64,000 nucleotides of DNA from Euglena gracilis (taxonomy: Eukaryota > Euglenida > Euglenophyceae > Euglenales): the NCBI GenBank assembly GCA_039621445.1, contig CP154957.1, forward strand, positions 22,404,761-22,468,760. The letters are read 5' to 3'. The position numbers were made by a program, and so were the translations under genes. Positions 1-8,885 of this stretch are shown in pieces. Every line of letters begins with the position of its first letter. Positions within the stretch are counted from its first letter, which is position 1. The notes beneath the pieces were generated by a model, which worked only from the letters and a program-made list of their open reading frames with translations, was not told the DNA's origin and made no database searches.

Positions 1-641
1 TGCCGCCTGAAAATTGTTTTCTGCCACAGATTCCATCATGATTTGCAATGATGCCACAGGTTCTGAAAACTGGGCTGCAGAAAATTCAGCTTCCTTTTCG
101 TTCTGAATGCAGCTTTCTGCCACAGATCTCAGAAAATTTTCACCACAATCTGAAACTCGGACAGATTGACCTGAAAACGAGCAGATTTCTGCAGATTCTT
201 CTGAAAATTGACAGACAACTGGGTTGGTGAAACTGCCCTCGTGTGCCATTCTGCTGACACAGCCAACAGAACAATCCTCTGTGACCGTGTTGACCGTTTC
301 TGAAAAATTTTCACTGACAGAGTCAGTGAAACTGCCTCTGCTTACCATGTTCGCCGGCCCCACCCCCTGTGCGCCGCCGGTCGCCCCCGCGACCGGCGAG
401 TCCCGGTGGGCCGAGGGCCCGGGGGGGTCCTCGCCGTCGTGGATAACCACCGACAGCCGGGGGGTGGGTGTTTCCGGGGCGGGGCCTGCGCTTTTTCTGG
501 GGGTTGGTGGGCTCAGGCCAACTCCCTTTTTTTCACCCAGGTGATTTCCCCAACCCCAGCCGGCGCGTAGGATCGTTTTTTTAATGTTTTCTGAAAATGT
601 GGTGAACACCGAAAAATCTGCCATTTGGTGTGAAAATCTCA

Positions 642-659
642 CCTCTCTCTCTCTCTCTC
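642..659. repeat. (CT)n microsatellite
   Basis: A short uninterrupted run of CT dinucleotides in the unassigned left flank. Confidence 0.9.
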
Positions 660-1014
660 ACGCACACCTTGTAGGCAAAAACCAACCCACTGAATCTGAA
701 ATGAATCCCAACCCACCGGAGAAGCAATCACAATGTTGGAAATCTGTGAGAGTGACTGAATGTGATGGAAAAAAACAACCTGGGGCAAGGAAGAGGGGTA
801 TAGGGAATGTAGGCGGCGGTGAGGGTGACGGTGTTGTAGGATCTCCTTGATTTCAATACCAACTTGAATTCAATAACTCCACCAACAATGCAATGACCAA
901 CAATGTAACTGTCAAATCCAATTCAACAATGTGATTGTTCAAATCAATTCAATGTATCTCCTCTTTGCCAAATAATGGGGAAAACCCCTCAAGTTCTGTA
1001 AAAAAACAGAATTT

Positions 1015-1107
1015 GAAAGCGCAAAGTAATTTGACCCGCTTCTAATTTCTATCGCGGGTTTTTTTAACTGATTGGCTGTTACCCGCGATGTTGGAATTTG
1101 CGCTTTC
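1015..1107. repeat. Nested inverted repeat (hairpin) beside the duplication boundary
   Basis: The outer arms GAAAGCGCAAA (1015-1025) and TTTGCGCTTTC (1097-1107) are perfect complements. Inside them ATCGCGGGT (1051-1059) pairs with ACCCGCGAT (1081-1089). The transcript could form a two-tier hairpin, or the DNA a foldback. A smaller TTCTGT/ACAGAA hairpin lies just upstream near 993-1010, and GCCGGC repeats follow near 1123-1139. It could be a small foldback element or chance. It ends about 40 bp before homology with copy B begins. Confidence 0.55.
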
Positions 1108-1145
1108 TGGCAATTTTTGGCTGCCGGCGAAAGCCGGCGGCCGAC

Positions 1146-1191
1146 AGCAAGGCATGGCCTCACAATTTGCAAAGTGCGGAGCCCGAGGAGT
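1146..1191 (-). mobile_element. 46-bp terminal stub of a DIRS-1b-like element
   Basis: This stub matches the last bases of the left inverted repeat of the DIRS-1b element (compare 40295-40340), including the core GCAAGGCATGGCCTCACAAT and the ending GAGGAGT. In copy B the whole DIRS-1b 5' half precedes it. Here unrelated DNA begins at 1145. Homology between the two 22-kb copies therefore starts inside a recombinase-associated repeat core. Confidence 0.75.
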
Positions 1192-1296
1192 CTCTGTCTT
1201 CTGGGTGTCGAAGGGCAATTTTGGAATCAGCCAGCTTCGGCGAAAAAGGCCCTAAGCGCAGTCTCCTAACCCAGCACCCAAATCAATCACAGCAAA
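1192..1296 (-). mobile_element. Older DIRS inverted repeat, left half (split by DIRS-1A)
   Basis: The sequence runs from the TGTCGAAGGGCAAT motif to ATCACAGCAAA and matches the body of DIRS inverted repeats seen whole at 5900-6025 and 40190-40318. It stops abruptly at 1296 where DIRS-1A begins. Its missing continuation, CCGCCGGGGAGCAAGGC and onward, lies at 6050-6098 on the far side of DIRS-1A. Rejoining the two halves gives a normal inverted repeat with no lost or duplicated bases. Confidence 0.8.
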
Positions 1297-1458
1297 CTCG
1301 TACTCCCTCGAGGCACACCGACAAGGGAGGAAGGGACACCGAGGGCGAAGCACAAAGACATTGTGAGGCCATGCCTTGCTCGCCGGCGGTTTGTTGTGTG
1401 ATTGTTCGCTGCACTGGGTTAGGAGGTCCCGCTTAGTGCCGCCTCGCCGGAGTTGGCT
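1297..1458 (-). repeat. DIRS-1A right inverted repeat with terminal extension
   Basis: The body at about 1360-1458 is the reverse complement of the left repeat body at about 5925-6025. The outer 71 bases (1297-1367) are a non-shared extension that is instead perfectly complementary to 1595-1665. This is the classical DIRS-1 arrangement. Confidence 0.88.
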
Positions 1459-1594
1459 GCTGATGCTTCTCCGACGTGACGACGTGGCTTCTTTCCCCTG
1501 GGGGGGGTCCCCCCCCTCTCCCCCCCCATGGCCTCCTTCTTCTGACCGAGGGCGTTTGAAGACAAATTTTCTTACATGGGTGGGGGGGGTCGGG

Positions 1595-1698
1595 CTCACA
1601 ATGTCTTTGTGCTTCGCCCTCGGTGTCCCTTCCTCCCTTGTCGGTGTGCCTCGAGGGAGTACGAGACACCTCGGGCTCCGCACTTTGCCATTGTGAGG
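1595..1698 (-). repeat. DIRS-1A internal complementary region
   Basis: Bases 1595-1665 are the perfect reverse complement of the element's right end (1297-1367). Bases 1666-1698 are the complement of its left end (6017-6049) with one mismatch. The junction at 1665/1666 therefore spells the expected circle junction of the two element ends. In DIRS models this region templates completion and circularisation of the cDNA. Confidence 0.88.
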
Positions 1699-2639
1699 CC
1701 AGATTGTGCCCTGAAAACAGGGGGCCAGGGCATTCTCCAAAGCACCTTGGGCACCAAGTCTTTGATAATGGGCTGTGAAAGCCTCCACCCCCTTCCACTG
1801 ACCAATTTCACAAACTTCTTGGGCAGAAAGGCCCAATTTTTTGAGTAAACCAACCCCTGCCCCTCTGGTGGAGTGTGGTCCCCACACCTGGGAGGTGATC
1901 CCATGTTGGGCTAAAAATGTTTTTGTAATGGAAGCAACTGTATCAGCACAAATGGCTTTATAGGGGGGTTTTAACGAAATTAAAAGGGGGCCCCCAGGCT
2001 TCACAAATAAACGTGTTGCTGCCACATAGGACATCATTAAATGAAAGGGACTGATTTGGGAGCATTGAGGAATTGCAAGAACTCTCTCCCACTTGTGCAG
2101 CTTCTGGCCTTTACGCTTAATTTTGCTGTAGGGAGCACCACCCAAACACACTGGTGGTTCTTTGGACCTGTGCCAAATCAGACGATCGATATAAACAGAG
2201 AATTCTGCAGCAAAAAAATGAGTTGTGTACGTAATGCACAAATGTCAGTGGGCAGGGGGGACTGTGCCAGCCCCAGGAGGATTAGGAGGGGATCCAAAAA
2301 AGCACCATACTTCTCCAGATTTTGGTTCCAAAGCCTTTTGTAAGGGGCCAACACGCAATGGAACTTCAGGCCACCAAAGCCAGGGATTAAAAGCATAGCA
2401 CAGTATGCATGACGGGCCTGTGCCCTTGAAAATTGAAAAAGTTGTATCAAAGCGTCAACCACTTGGTCAGTGGTGGCTGTAGGGGGGGGGTACCCCCATT
2501 TTTTCCAGAATGACCCATAGAAGTGTAAAGGCGTTTTGATAACGCCTTATACTGGGATTTCTTCCCAGGAAATCGTTAATGGACTTATTTTGTATTTGTT
2601 TCCCTTCCAAAACTTGCCTGAGCAAATCATGCAAAAAAG
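1699..2639 (-). pseudogene. DIRS-1A tyrosine recombinase (integrase), frame broken
   Basis: This encodes the recombinase that integrates the circular DNA copy. The box II H-x-x-R is HSTR at 1865-1876 followed by GAGVG. The later GQW precedes the nucleophile tyrosine in TAHYQRLG (Tyr codon 1765-1767). The protein runs over three overlapping frames. One break is at a run of 9 G near 2482-2490; copy B has 8 G there and stays in frame, while copy B breaks at a nearby A run that is intact here. The copies complement each other, so sequencing or assembly error is as likely as real decay. The last frame runs without a stop into the internal complementary region. Confidence 0.75.
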
Positions 2640-4400
2640 GGGCCACCTGGGGGTGGCATTTTTTTTCCCTGCAATTGGTGAACATACCCTTGTAGGGGGT
2701 GATTTTCAGGCAGGGGGTCCCCGGCACTTTCATTTTTATTAACTGGGGCCACCAGGTGGCTGAATTCCAGTAGGGGGTTACCATCAAAACTTTGGTCTGT
2801 GGAAAAGTTTTCAATCTGGGGAGGAATTCCTGAATTATTGACCAGGGGAGGTTTTGCATAAAGATCCCCCATGTTGTCCAGGGGACATTGCAATGCATCC
2901 ACTGCTGAAGCCTCCCAGTGGGGCCATCTGGCCACAAAATTGGGCAGTTTTTTGTTGCCTGGGGAGGCAAATAAATCTGTTTTCAATGCTATGAACTGTT
3001 TGAAATGTTGCTTGAGCCATTGAAAAAGTTGGAGGTCAAGTGAGTAATCCCTCCTGTCCATTTCCCATCTGCTTATGGGGTCTGCTAGGCATTCCTTTGA
3101 AGGCACCCACTTTACTTGCAAATTGATTTTGTGCTCATGCACCATTTGTGTTGAAGGGGTCCTTTTTGCCTCCCCCTTTTGTCAGGTAATAATAAATGAG
3201 CTGATTGTCTACTGAAAGTAGAACTGTTTCTCCCCGCTTGCTTAGGCTTTTTACTGTGCTTATTGCTGCACTTAGTTCTTTGACATTTATGTGCAGTGTG
3301 GACTTTTCCTGCACAATTTTTCCTGCACAATGTTTCCTGTATGGATGTCTAATCCCCCCCATGCGTGGGTGCTGCTGTCTGAGTGCAACTCCCTGGTGGC
3401 GTTTTGGGGGAAGGGTCTTCCCTCCCATGTGTCGAGTGGAATTTTGATTTCCTTTAGTTGGGTTTTTATTTCTGGTGAAATGTGATGTTTAGAGTCCCAG
3501 GGGGCTGTGGAGTGTTTTGCCAGAAAATTGGCCAGGGCATCCGTAAAAGCCCTGAGGAAGGGCAGGGCCATTAGGTTGGACCTGATTTGTCCCAAAATGG
3601 CAGCTAACTGCCTTTTTGACATGTAGTCCTTTTTCACGATTTTGCCCAGCTCCTTTTTTATGGTCTTGACTTTTTGTGGGGGTACTTGTAATCTTCCTTC
3701 TTGGAAGTTTAGTTGAAACCCCAGGTGGTTTACAATTGGAGTGGGTTCCAGGGTTGACTTTTTTACATTGATCTTGAACCCTGATTTCAATAAATCCCTG
3801 ACCACTGTGTTCAGGTGATGTTGTAGAGTGTTTCTGGTGGGGGCCACCACCAAAATGTCGTCCAGGTAAATAAATACCTGAATGCCCCTTTTCTCCACAG
3901 CCTTTCGAATGTTTTCATGACCCCCATGAAAATTTGGGGCATTATGTTCAGGCCAAAGCAGCCTGCTTGGAACTCCCAAGTTTGCCCCCCCACCTGATGC
4001 TTCAAAAATGGCCTTAGGGCCTGGATCACTGGAATGTGAAAATAGGCATCGTTTAAGTCTATTTTGGCTGCCCATTGACCTTTTCCAGAATTGGAAATAT
4101 GTGCTGGATGTGATCCAGCTTGAAAGGTTTTACCTGAAACTGCTGGTTTAATTCCCTGCAGTCGCTTATGAACCTCCATTTTGTCTCCCCTCCTTCTGGT
4201 TTTGATATTAGAAACCAGGGGATTAGGTGTTGGGTTCCTGCATCCTGAACCCTCCTTATGGACCCAGATTTTTCGTAATCCAGCAGGATTTTTTCTGCCT
4301 GGGTGAGTTTTAGGTTTGCCCTGAATTTTGGGTTGGTGGACAAGTTTGGATTTCTGTCCCATGGGGGGTGGATGCCTTCTTTGATTAGTTGGCAGGTTGC
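2640..4400 (-). pseudogene. DIRS-1A reverse transcriptase, RNase H and methyltransferase-like region
   Basis: The RT copies element RNA. Visible blocks, in order, are the N-terminal SKPEGGETKWRFISDCRELN, then KIDLNDAYFHIPV, then the catalytic YLDD (3857-3868). RNase H follows with HSDSSTHAWGG. After it come the DLFASPGNKK segment and AKPPW, matching the position of the N6-adenine-methyltransferase-like domain known in DIRS elements. There are frameshifts near 4070, 3890 and 2850, the last at a C run inside the AKPPW box. The first two are shared with copy B, so they are older than the duplication or are systematic errors. Copy B additionally has YLDH. Confidence 0.8.
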
Positions 4401-4472
4401 TGGGGGGGCATTCTTGGTCCACCATTTTAGGCTTTTTTGGAGTCTTTGGTGCAGGGGGGTGTCTCTCCACTT

Positions 4473-5639
4473 TTACTCCATGGAATTTATTTCCCCAAGT
4501 AATTGATTTTGTGGGGTTGTGGGTGGCTGGGTTGATGACCACTTTCCATCCCATGGACATTTTGGGATGAATGCTCTGACCTGCTGATGGGTGGTTGAGA
4601 ATAATGCAACCCTGGGTTTACAGGAGGTTGTGGAAAAACTGCAGGGGGGGGTGCATGCATCTCTCACAGTCTCTCTGGTCCTCCACTCTGATCTTGTTGT
4701 TGGTAAACATACCATAGGGGGGCCTCTGTGGGTCCCCCCATTGGGTTGATCTTCTCCTGCCATGGGCAAAACAAAAAGATTTGACAGGGGGGGCACTGTG
4801 GGTCCCCTGTCCACCTTCATAAGGTCCACTGAGGGTACCTTTTCCCCCTTGTCCATGTAAAGGGCCTCTGTGGGTCCCTTTGGGGGGTCCTCTTGGGGTT
4901 GGGCTGTGCAAAAAAGGTCCACTGTGGGTACCTTTACCCCCTTGTCCAAGCAAAGGGCCTCTGTGGGTACCTTTGGGGGGTCCTCCTGGGGCTTTGCTAT
5001 ATAATGCCCCATTGGGCTGCAGCTGGTTAGCTTCTGGCCCCAGGGCCTGGAAAGTGATGCCCCCAGTGGGCTTGAAATTGTTGGCCGTAATGGCCTTGGC
5101 CTCCATGGCCTTTGGCTTGATTTGATGTGGGCCTCCAGCTGCATGTGAAGTCTTGGGGGGCCTCTGTGGGTCCCCCCTTTCCCCTTTGAGGGGTTGATGA
5201 TGGGAGACATTCTGGGGGTTTTAAACAGACCTTTTTTGCCCCGTCCAGTAGGCATGTGCTTGCAGAATTGGCCTCCAAGGCCTGGCCGATGTTGTCCCCC
5301 TTGGCCCACATTCCATCTGCCCGTACTGGGGCTTGCTGGGGACTTTGGTGGATGACCACCTTGGGGTCTCCATTGTTGCCCCTTGAGGGGGACTCGGCCC
5401 AACTTCTGCTGGAATGGGTTTGATTTTGGTTTCCTCTTTGGTTTCTTGGCCACCAACTGCCAAGTGCTGTGGCTGTCCCTTTCTGGGGTTAAGGAAATTT
5501 CTGAAAAGGAAATTTTATTTTTGGGGAAAGCCACTGGTTGCCAGACGGAGGCCGCACCGGCAGGTTCTCCAGCGGAATCTTCTCGGGCACGGTGTTGTCC
5601 AGCTGTTGCTTCTGAGCTTGTAGGTCTTTCATAGTTCGT
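4473..5639 (-). pseudogene. DIRS-1A Gag-like protein, start codon lost
   Basis: A basic, Gly/Pro-rich protein of about 390 codons with no known domain, in the Gag position upstream of RT. The opening part aligns by eye with DIRS-1b and with DIRS-3 at the end of the window: a conserved tryptophan, then ERDSHSTWQLVAKKPKRKPK (compare GHGPWQTVGKKPRRQRK in DIRS-3). The middle contains repeated HRGP and PTEAL units, mirrored by DNA repeats around 4690-5200. The copy B start ATG (44789-44791) reads ACG here (5637-5639), and a later in-frame start would truncate it. Function as a nucleocapsid is inferred from position and charge. Confidence 0.65.
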
Positions 5640-5924
5640 TCAATTCAATCTTTTAAACTTCCAATTCAATTTGATGTTTCGGTCTTGACCACAGCTGCAA
5701 AGTCAACTTCCTGGTGTAGATGCTGTTCTCAACAAGGGAGTCGGTTAACCTTGCCGTCAGGAAGAACAACTTCTTCAATAGAAATATTTTCTTCCCAAAC
5801 CCGACCAAACGTAGGATAGATCCTTTCTTGAGGATATTCTGTTGGTCTTGACTTCTTCTCTTGGTCCGACTCCTTGCGTAGATTCTGCTCCTTTCTTCTG
5901 GGTGTCGAAGGGCAATTAGGAATC
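5640..5924 (-). other. DIRS-1A 5' leader
   Basis: About 285 bases between the left inverted repeat and the Gag-like frame. The stretch is A/T-richer and has no conserved ORF. It presumably carries the promoter and untranslated leader. No TATA box or tRNA primer site is evident, and none is expected because DIRS elements do not use a tRNA PBS. Confidence 0.45.
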
Positions 5925-6049
5925 AGCCAACTCCGGCGAAAAAAGGCACTAAGCAGGGACTCCTAACCCAGCGCAGCGACCAATCACACAACAAACCGCC
6001 GGCGAGCAAGGCATGGCCTCACAATGGCAAAGTGCGGAGCCCAAGGTGT
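5925..6049 (-). repeat. DIRS-1A left inverted repeat
   Basis: The body at 5925-6025 pairs with 1360-1458. The terminal extension ends in AAGGTGT at 6049, and the next bases (6050 on) are the displaced right half of the older DIRS repeat. Confidence 0.85.
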
Positions 6050-6346
6050 CCGCCGGGGAGCAAGGCATGGCCTCACAATGGCAAAGTGCGGAGCCCTCCT
6101 TTATGGATACCAACAAAAGACGCCCGGCGCCTTCGGCTGGCCGCCTTCCGCCTTTGGCAGCGGGAAAAAAAATTTGGTCCAAAAACTGGTGCCACCACAA
6201 AAACGGGACGACGTGGGGGGGTTCGACCCCTCCCCCCCCACCACACTGGCTTTTTTAAAGAACGGGGGGGTCCCCCCCCCACCCACCCACCCTCTGGGGG
6301 GGGGGGCCCGGAGGGGGGACCCACTCAATTTTCCACAAAAGAAAAT
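5949..6346. repeat. 398-bp direct repeat left of Gypsy-1A (partner 20030-20420)
   Basis: It starts in the DIRS-1A left repeat (CTAAGCAGGG), crosses the DIRS-1A/older-repeat junction at 6049/6050, ends the older repeat near 6098, and then continues through a spacer with G7TC7-type tracts to GAAAAT at 6346. The same order recurs immediately right of Gypsy-1A. The 81 bases 6347-6427, A-rich and between this repeat and the LTR, have no counterpart on the right. Confidence 0.85.
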
Positions 6347-6427
6347 GGAAAAAGGGTGGGAATGGTAAAAAAATCACGAAAAATACCAAAAAACAGCACA
6401 TTTTCAAAGAATTTCACCATTTCAAAC

Positions 6428-7022
6428 GTTTTCCCCTCTCGCCGGTTCGGTGACCGTGCGCGGAATGGGCTTTCCCGGCAGGCCGAGTGGGGAAAACAGT
6501 CACCCGGCGCTCCGGTAAAAATAGGCACACGCGCCCCAAAAATTCCCTTTTTTTGTGTCTTTCGGTCCCTGAATTCAGCCAGAACTTGTGTTCCGGCAGC
6601 CAAATAATTCAAAAATGGGGGGGGGGACGGTATTTTTGGCCAACTCCTTGGGGGTGCCTCTGAAGCAGTAGGGGGTGGGGGAGGAAACGCCTGGGTTGAA
6701 TTTAAAAAAGGGTAGCGGGGGGGACGGAAGAACACCTTCACCTTGATTCACAGCGCCGCTTGCTCTTCCTTTTTTTGAAATTGGATTCTTTCCTTTTGAT
6801 TGACCTTCCGGATTGACTTTTTGAACTCCTTGGACAATTGCTTCCTTGATCTCAGATTCAATTTTTGAAATTCCTTCCTTCAGCATGCACAATTCTTTGA
6901 ATGAATGATTCCGAAGAGAGAACCTGGTGGGGAAAAGTACACAGGTAAAAAAAGTAGCGGAATGGGGCAGAATATTCGCTAATTCCAGTGCGCAGGCGCC
7001 AGGCCGCATCCCGCCGCCCACA
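6428..7022 (-). repeat. Gypsy-1A 3' LTR
   Basis: About 595 bp, direct repeat of 19435-20029. On the minus strand it begins TGTGGGCGG next to the polypurine tract and ends GAGGGGAAAAC. It differs from the 5' LTR at roughly 20-25 sites by eye, which suggests an insertion that is not recent. Confidence 0.88.
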
Positions 7023-7033
7023 CTCCTCTTCCT
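7023..7033 (-). promoter_or_regulatory. Polypurine tract
   Basis: The minus strand reads AGGAAGAGGAG directly before the LTR start TGTGGGCGG. This is the expected plus-strand DNA primer of a gypsy element, and it fixes the 3' LTR boundary. Confidence 0.75.
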
Positions 7034-7759
7034 ACCGAGGCGCTCGGCCTCGCCTGCCTTGGGCTAACCTCGGAGGCGGGAGCGGGGGGCGATGCGCACC
7101 TCATCGGCGAAGTGAACGAACCGTACAAACAAACGTCGGGGCGGTTCGGGTATAAGGAGGGCAGGGGTGTGGCCTTGGCCTCGGCCTTGGCCTTTGGCGT
7201 TTGGTGCCCGGGGGCGCCCCTCGTGTGTGTCCTCGCGCGCCACAGGAGCCTGGTCGAGGGCTGGCGTTGGTCCCCGGGCGGTCTGCTGGCAGGCCGGCCG
7301 CAGGCTCCTGTGGGCGCCTTGGGAGGGGGTGGAACTCCTCCGGGCTCTGGGCAGGGGCCGCTGTCCTGCTGGGTGGCTTGGCAGCCGCGGCGCGCCGACC
7401 TCCAGGCTGGAGGCAGAGCCCGGAGCGTTGAGCCTTTCGGGGGTGCGGTGCGCTCCCCGGCTGGTTGGGGGGGGGGCGGTCCCTTGGGCTCCCTTGGGTC
7501 TTTCTGGTGCCTGGGGGGTCTCTTCGGCTCGCCTCCTTTGCCCCCTGCCTGGCTTCCTTCGGCTGGCTGGGGGGGGGGGCGTGCCTTTCTCTCCCTTGCG
7601 CCTGCTCGGTTCTCCTGTGGCGATCTGGGGGGTGGTGCTCCTTGCGCCTTCTTCGGTTCTCGCTTGGCGCTCTGGGGCTCCGGTGGGTATGGGCGCCCTT
7701 GGGGGGGGGGCGCTCTTTTTTTTTTTGCCCGGGGGTCCACCTGGGGTCTTCTGCCTTGG
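7034..7759 (-). other. Gypsy-1A 3' untranslated G/C-rich region
   Basis: Noncoding stretch between the minisatellite and the PPT. Very long ORFs on both strands here reflect the lack of A/T rather than coding. Confidence 0.5.
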
Positions 7760-8470
7760 TGTGTGGTGGATCTTTGGTCGTGCTCTCTGGGCCCCCTGGG
7801 GGGGCGGTCTTGGGTTGGTGGCCTCTGGGCCCCCCGAGGGTGGGGGCGGTCTTGGGTCTGTGGCCTCTGGGCCCCCGGGGGGAGGGTCCTGGCTCGGTTG
7901 CCTCTGGCGCTCCCTGGGGGTCCTGGCTCTTTTGCCTCTGGGGCCCCCTGGGGGGGGGTCCTGGCTCGGTTGCCTCTGGGGCCCCCTGGGGGGGGGGTCC
8001 TGGCTCGGTGGCCTTCTGGGCCCCCCTGGGGGGGTCTTGGCTCGGCGGTCCTCTGGGGCCTCTCGGTGGCCCTCTGGGCTCTGGAGGGCCCTGGCTCGGT
8101 GGCCCTCTGGGCCTCTCGTCTTGCTGGTGCCCCCTGGGGGGGCTTTGGCTGTTCGGTGCCCCCTGGGGGGGGGGGGCTGGCTTCGGTTCCACTTGGGGAG
8201 GGGGGCTTGCTTCGGTTCCCCCTGGCCTTGGGGTAGGCCTGGCTGGCTTCGGTTCCCCTTGGGGGGGGGTGACTTTCGGTTCCCCCTTGGGGGGGGGGGT
8301 GGCTTCGGTTCCCCCTGGGGGGGCCTGGCTGGCTTCGGTTCTCCCTGGGGGGGGGGGTGGCTTCGGTTCCCCCTGGGGGGGCCTGGCTGGCTTCGGTTCC
8401 CCCTGGGGGGGGGTGGCGTGGCTCGGTGCCTCCTTGGGGCCTGTCTGGCTTTGGTTCCCCTGGGGGGGGT
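7760..8470. repeat. G-rich minisatellite in Gypsy-1A 3' region
   Basis: Imperfect tandem units of about 30-40 bp. The first half is built on CCTGGCTCGGTTGCCTCTGG plus a C5TG7 tract. The second half is built on GGCTTCGGTTCCCCCTG plus a G7-10 tract. The plus strand has dozens of G tracts; the sense RNA is the C-rich strand. All three sense frames are open and Pro/Gly/Arg/Thr-rich. I read it as a noncoding spacer with quadruplex/i-motif potential. Unit number differs slightly between copies A and B. Confidence 0.8.
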
Positions 8471-8885
8471 GCCTGGCTGCCTTGGTTGTCTGCCTCCCCT
8501 CGCTGGCTGGGGGGGGGTGGCTGGCTGGTGGCCCCCTTGGGCCGCTGGCTTGTCTGGGTGGCCTCCGCCCCCCCGCTCTCTCCCGGCCGTTGTCTTCCCT
8601 TGGCCGGCTGGGGGGGGTCTGCTCTGCCCCTGGCTGCCGCCCGCCTCTGGCTTCCGGCCTTGGGCGCCAGCATCCTCCTGCCTCCACAGTATCGGTGTCA
8701 GTGTGCAGGACAGGTGCAGAGACATCCGCTGCCATCCGTCGGCTCGCCTCCGACGGTGTAGTCTCCACGTACCCAGCGTCTTGGTTCACTGCGCAGCAGG
8801 CACTCTGGAGAATCGGCAGGCAAGGAACGGCAGCAGCAGCAGCAGCCCCACAAATACAACCCCCGCTACCCAGTACGATTTGACG
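8471..8885 (-). other. Gypsy-1A 3' region between minisatellite and C-terminal ORF
   Basis: GC-rich sequence with a short CAG/GCA-repeat patch near 8829-8848. No conserved protein is seen. Confidence 0.4.

Larger units (their letters stand above)
1..1145. other. Unassigned flanking DNA, no gene recognised
   Basis: No ORF here looks like a known protein and no transposon end is visible. The first 350 bases are A/T-rich and repeat short words such as TTCTGAAAA and TCTGCCACAGAT. Positions about 345-545 form a sharply GC- and CpG-rich island, and 590-1000 is again A/T-rich. Copy B has no counterpart to this stretch, so it may be the real outer flank of the duplicated block, either host sequence or an old decayed repeat. 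I see nothing that supports a coding call. Confidence 0.5.
1297..6049 (-). mobile_element. DIRS-1A: DIRS-type tyrosine-recombinase retrotransposon
   Basis: A near full-length element of about 4.75 kb read on the minus strand: left inverted repeat, Gag-like ORF, RT-RNase H-methyltransferase-like region, tyrosine recombinase, internal complementary region, right inverted repeat. The ends are fixed by the internal complementary region, which joins the complement of the right end (71 of 71 bases) to the complement of the left end (32 of 33 bases). DIRS elements replicate through a circle and integrate with a tyrosine recombinase, leaving no target-site duplication. That fits the clean insertion into an older DIRS repeat. 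Several frames are broken, some at homopolymers, so this copy is probably not autonomous unless those are assembly errors. Confidence 0.88.

Noticed and set aside
1-850. Small ORFs in the left flank as host genes
   Set aside because: They are short, low-complexity, without domains or conserved context.
5949-6346. A 398-bp target-site duplication made by the gypsy element
   Set aside because: Gypsy integrases make duplications of a few bases; the 81-base asymmetric piece also argues against it.
7101-8789. Several overlapping ORFs of 370-630 codons on both strands
   Set aside because: They lie in a G/C-rich minisatellite with few stop codons in any frame; the products are simple Pro/Gly/Arg or Trp/Leu/Gly repeats. 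The same holds at 46133-48184.
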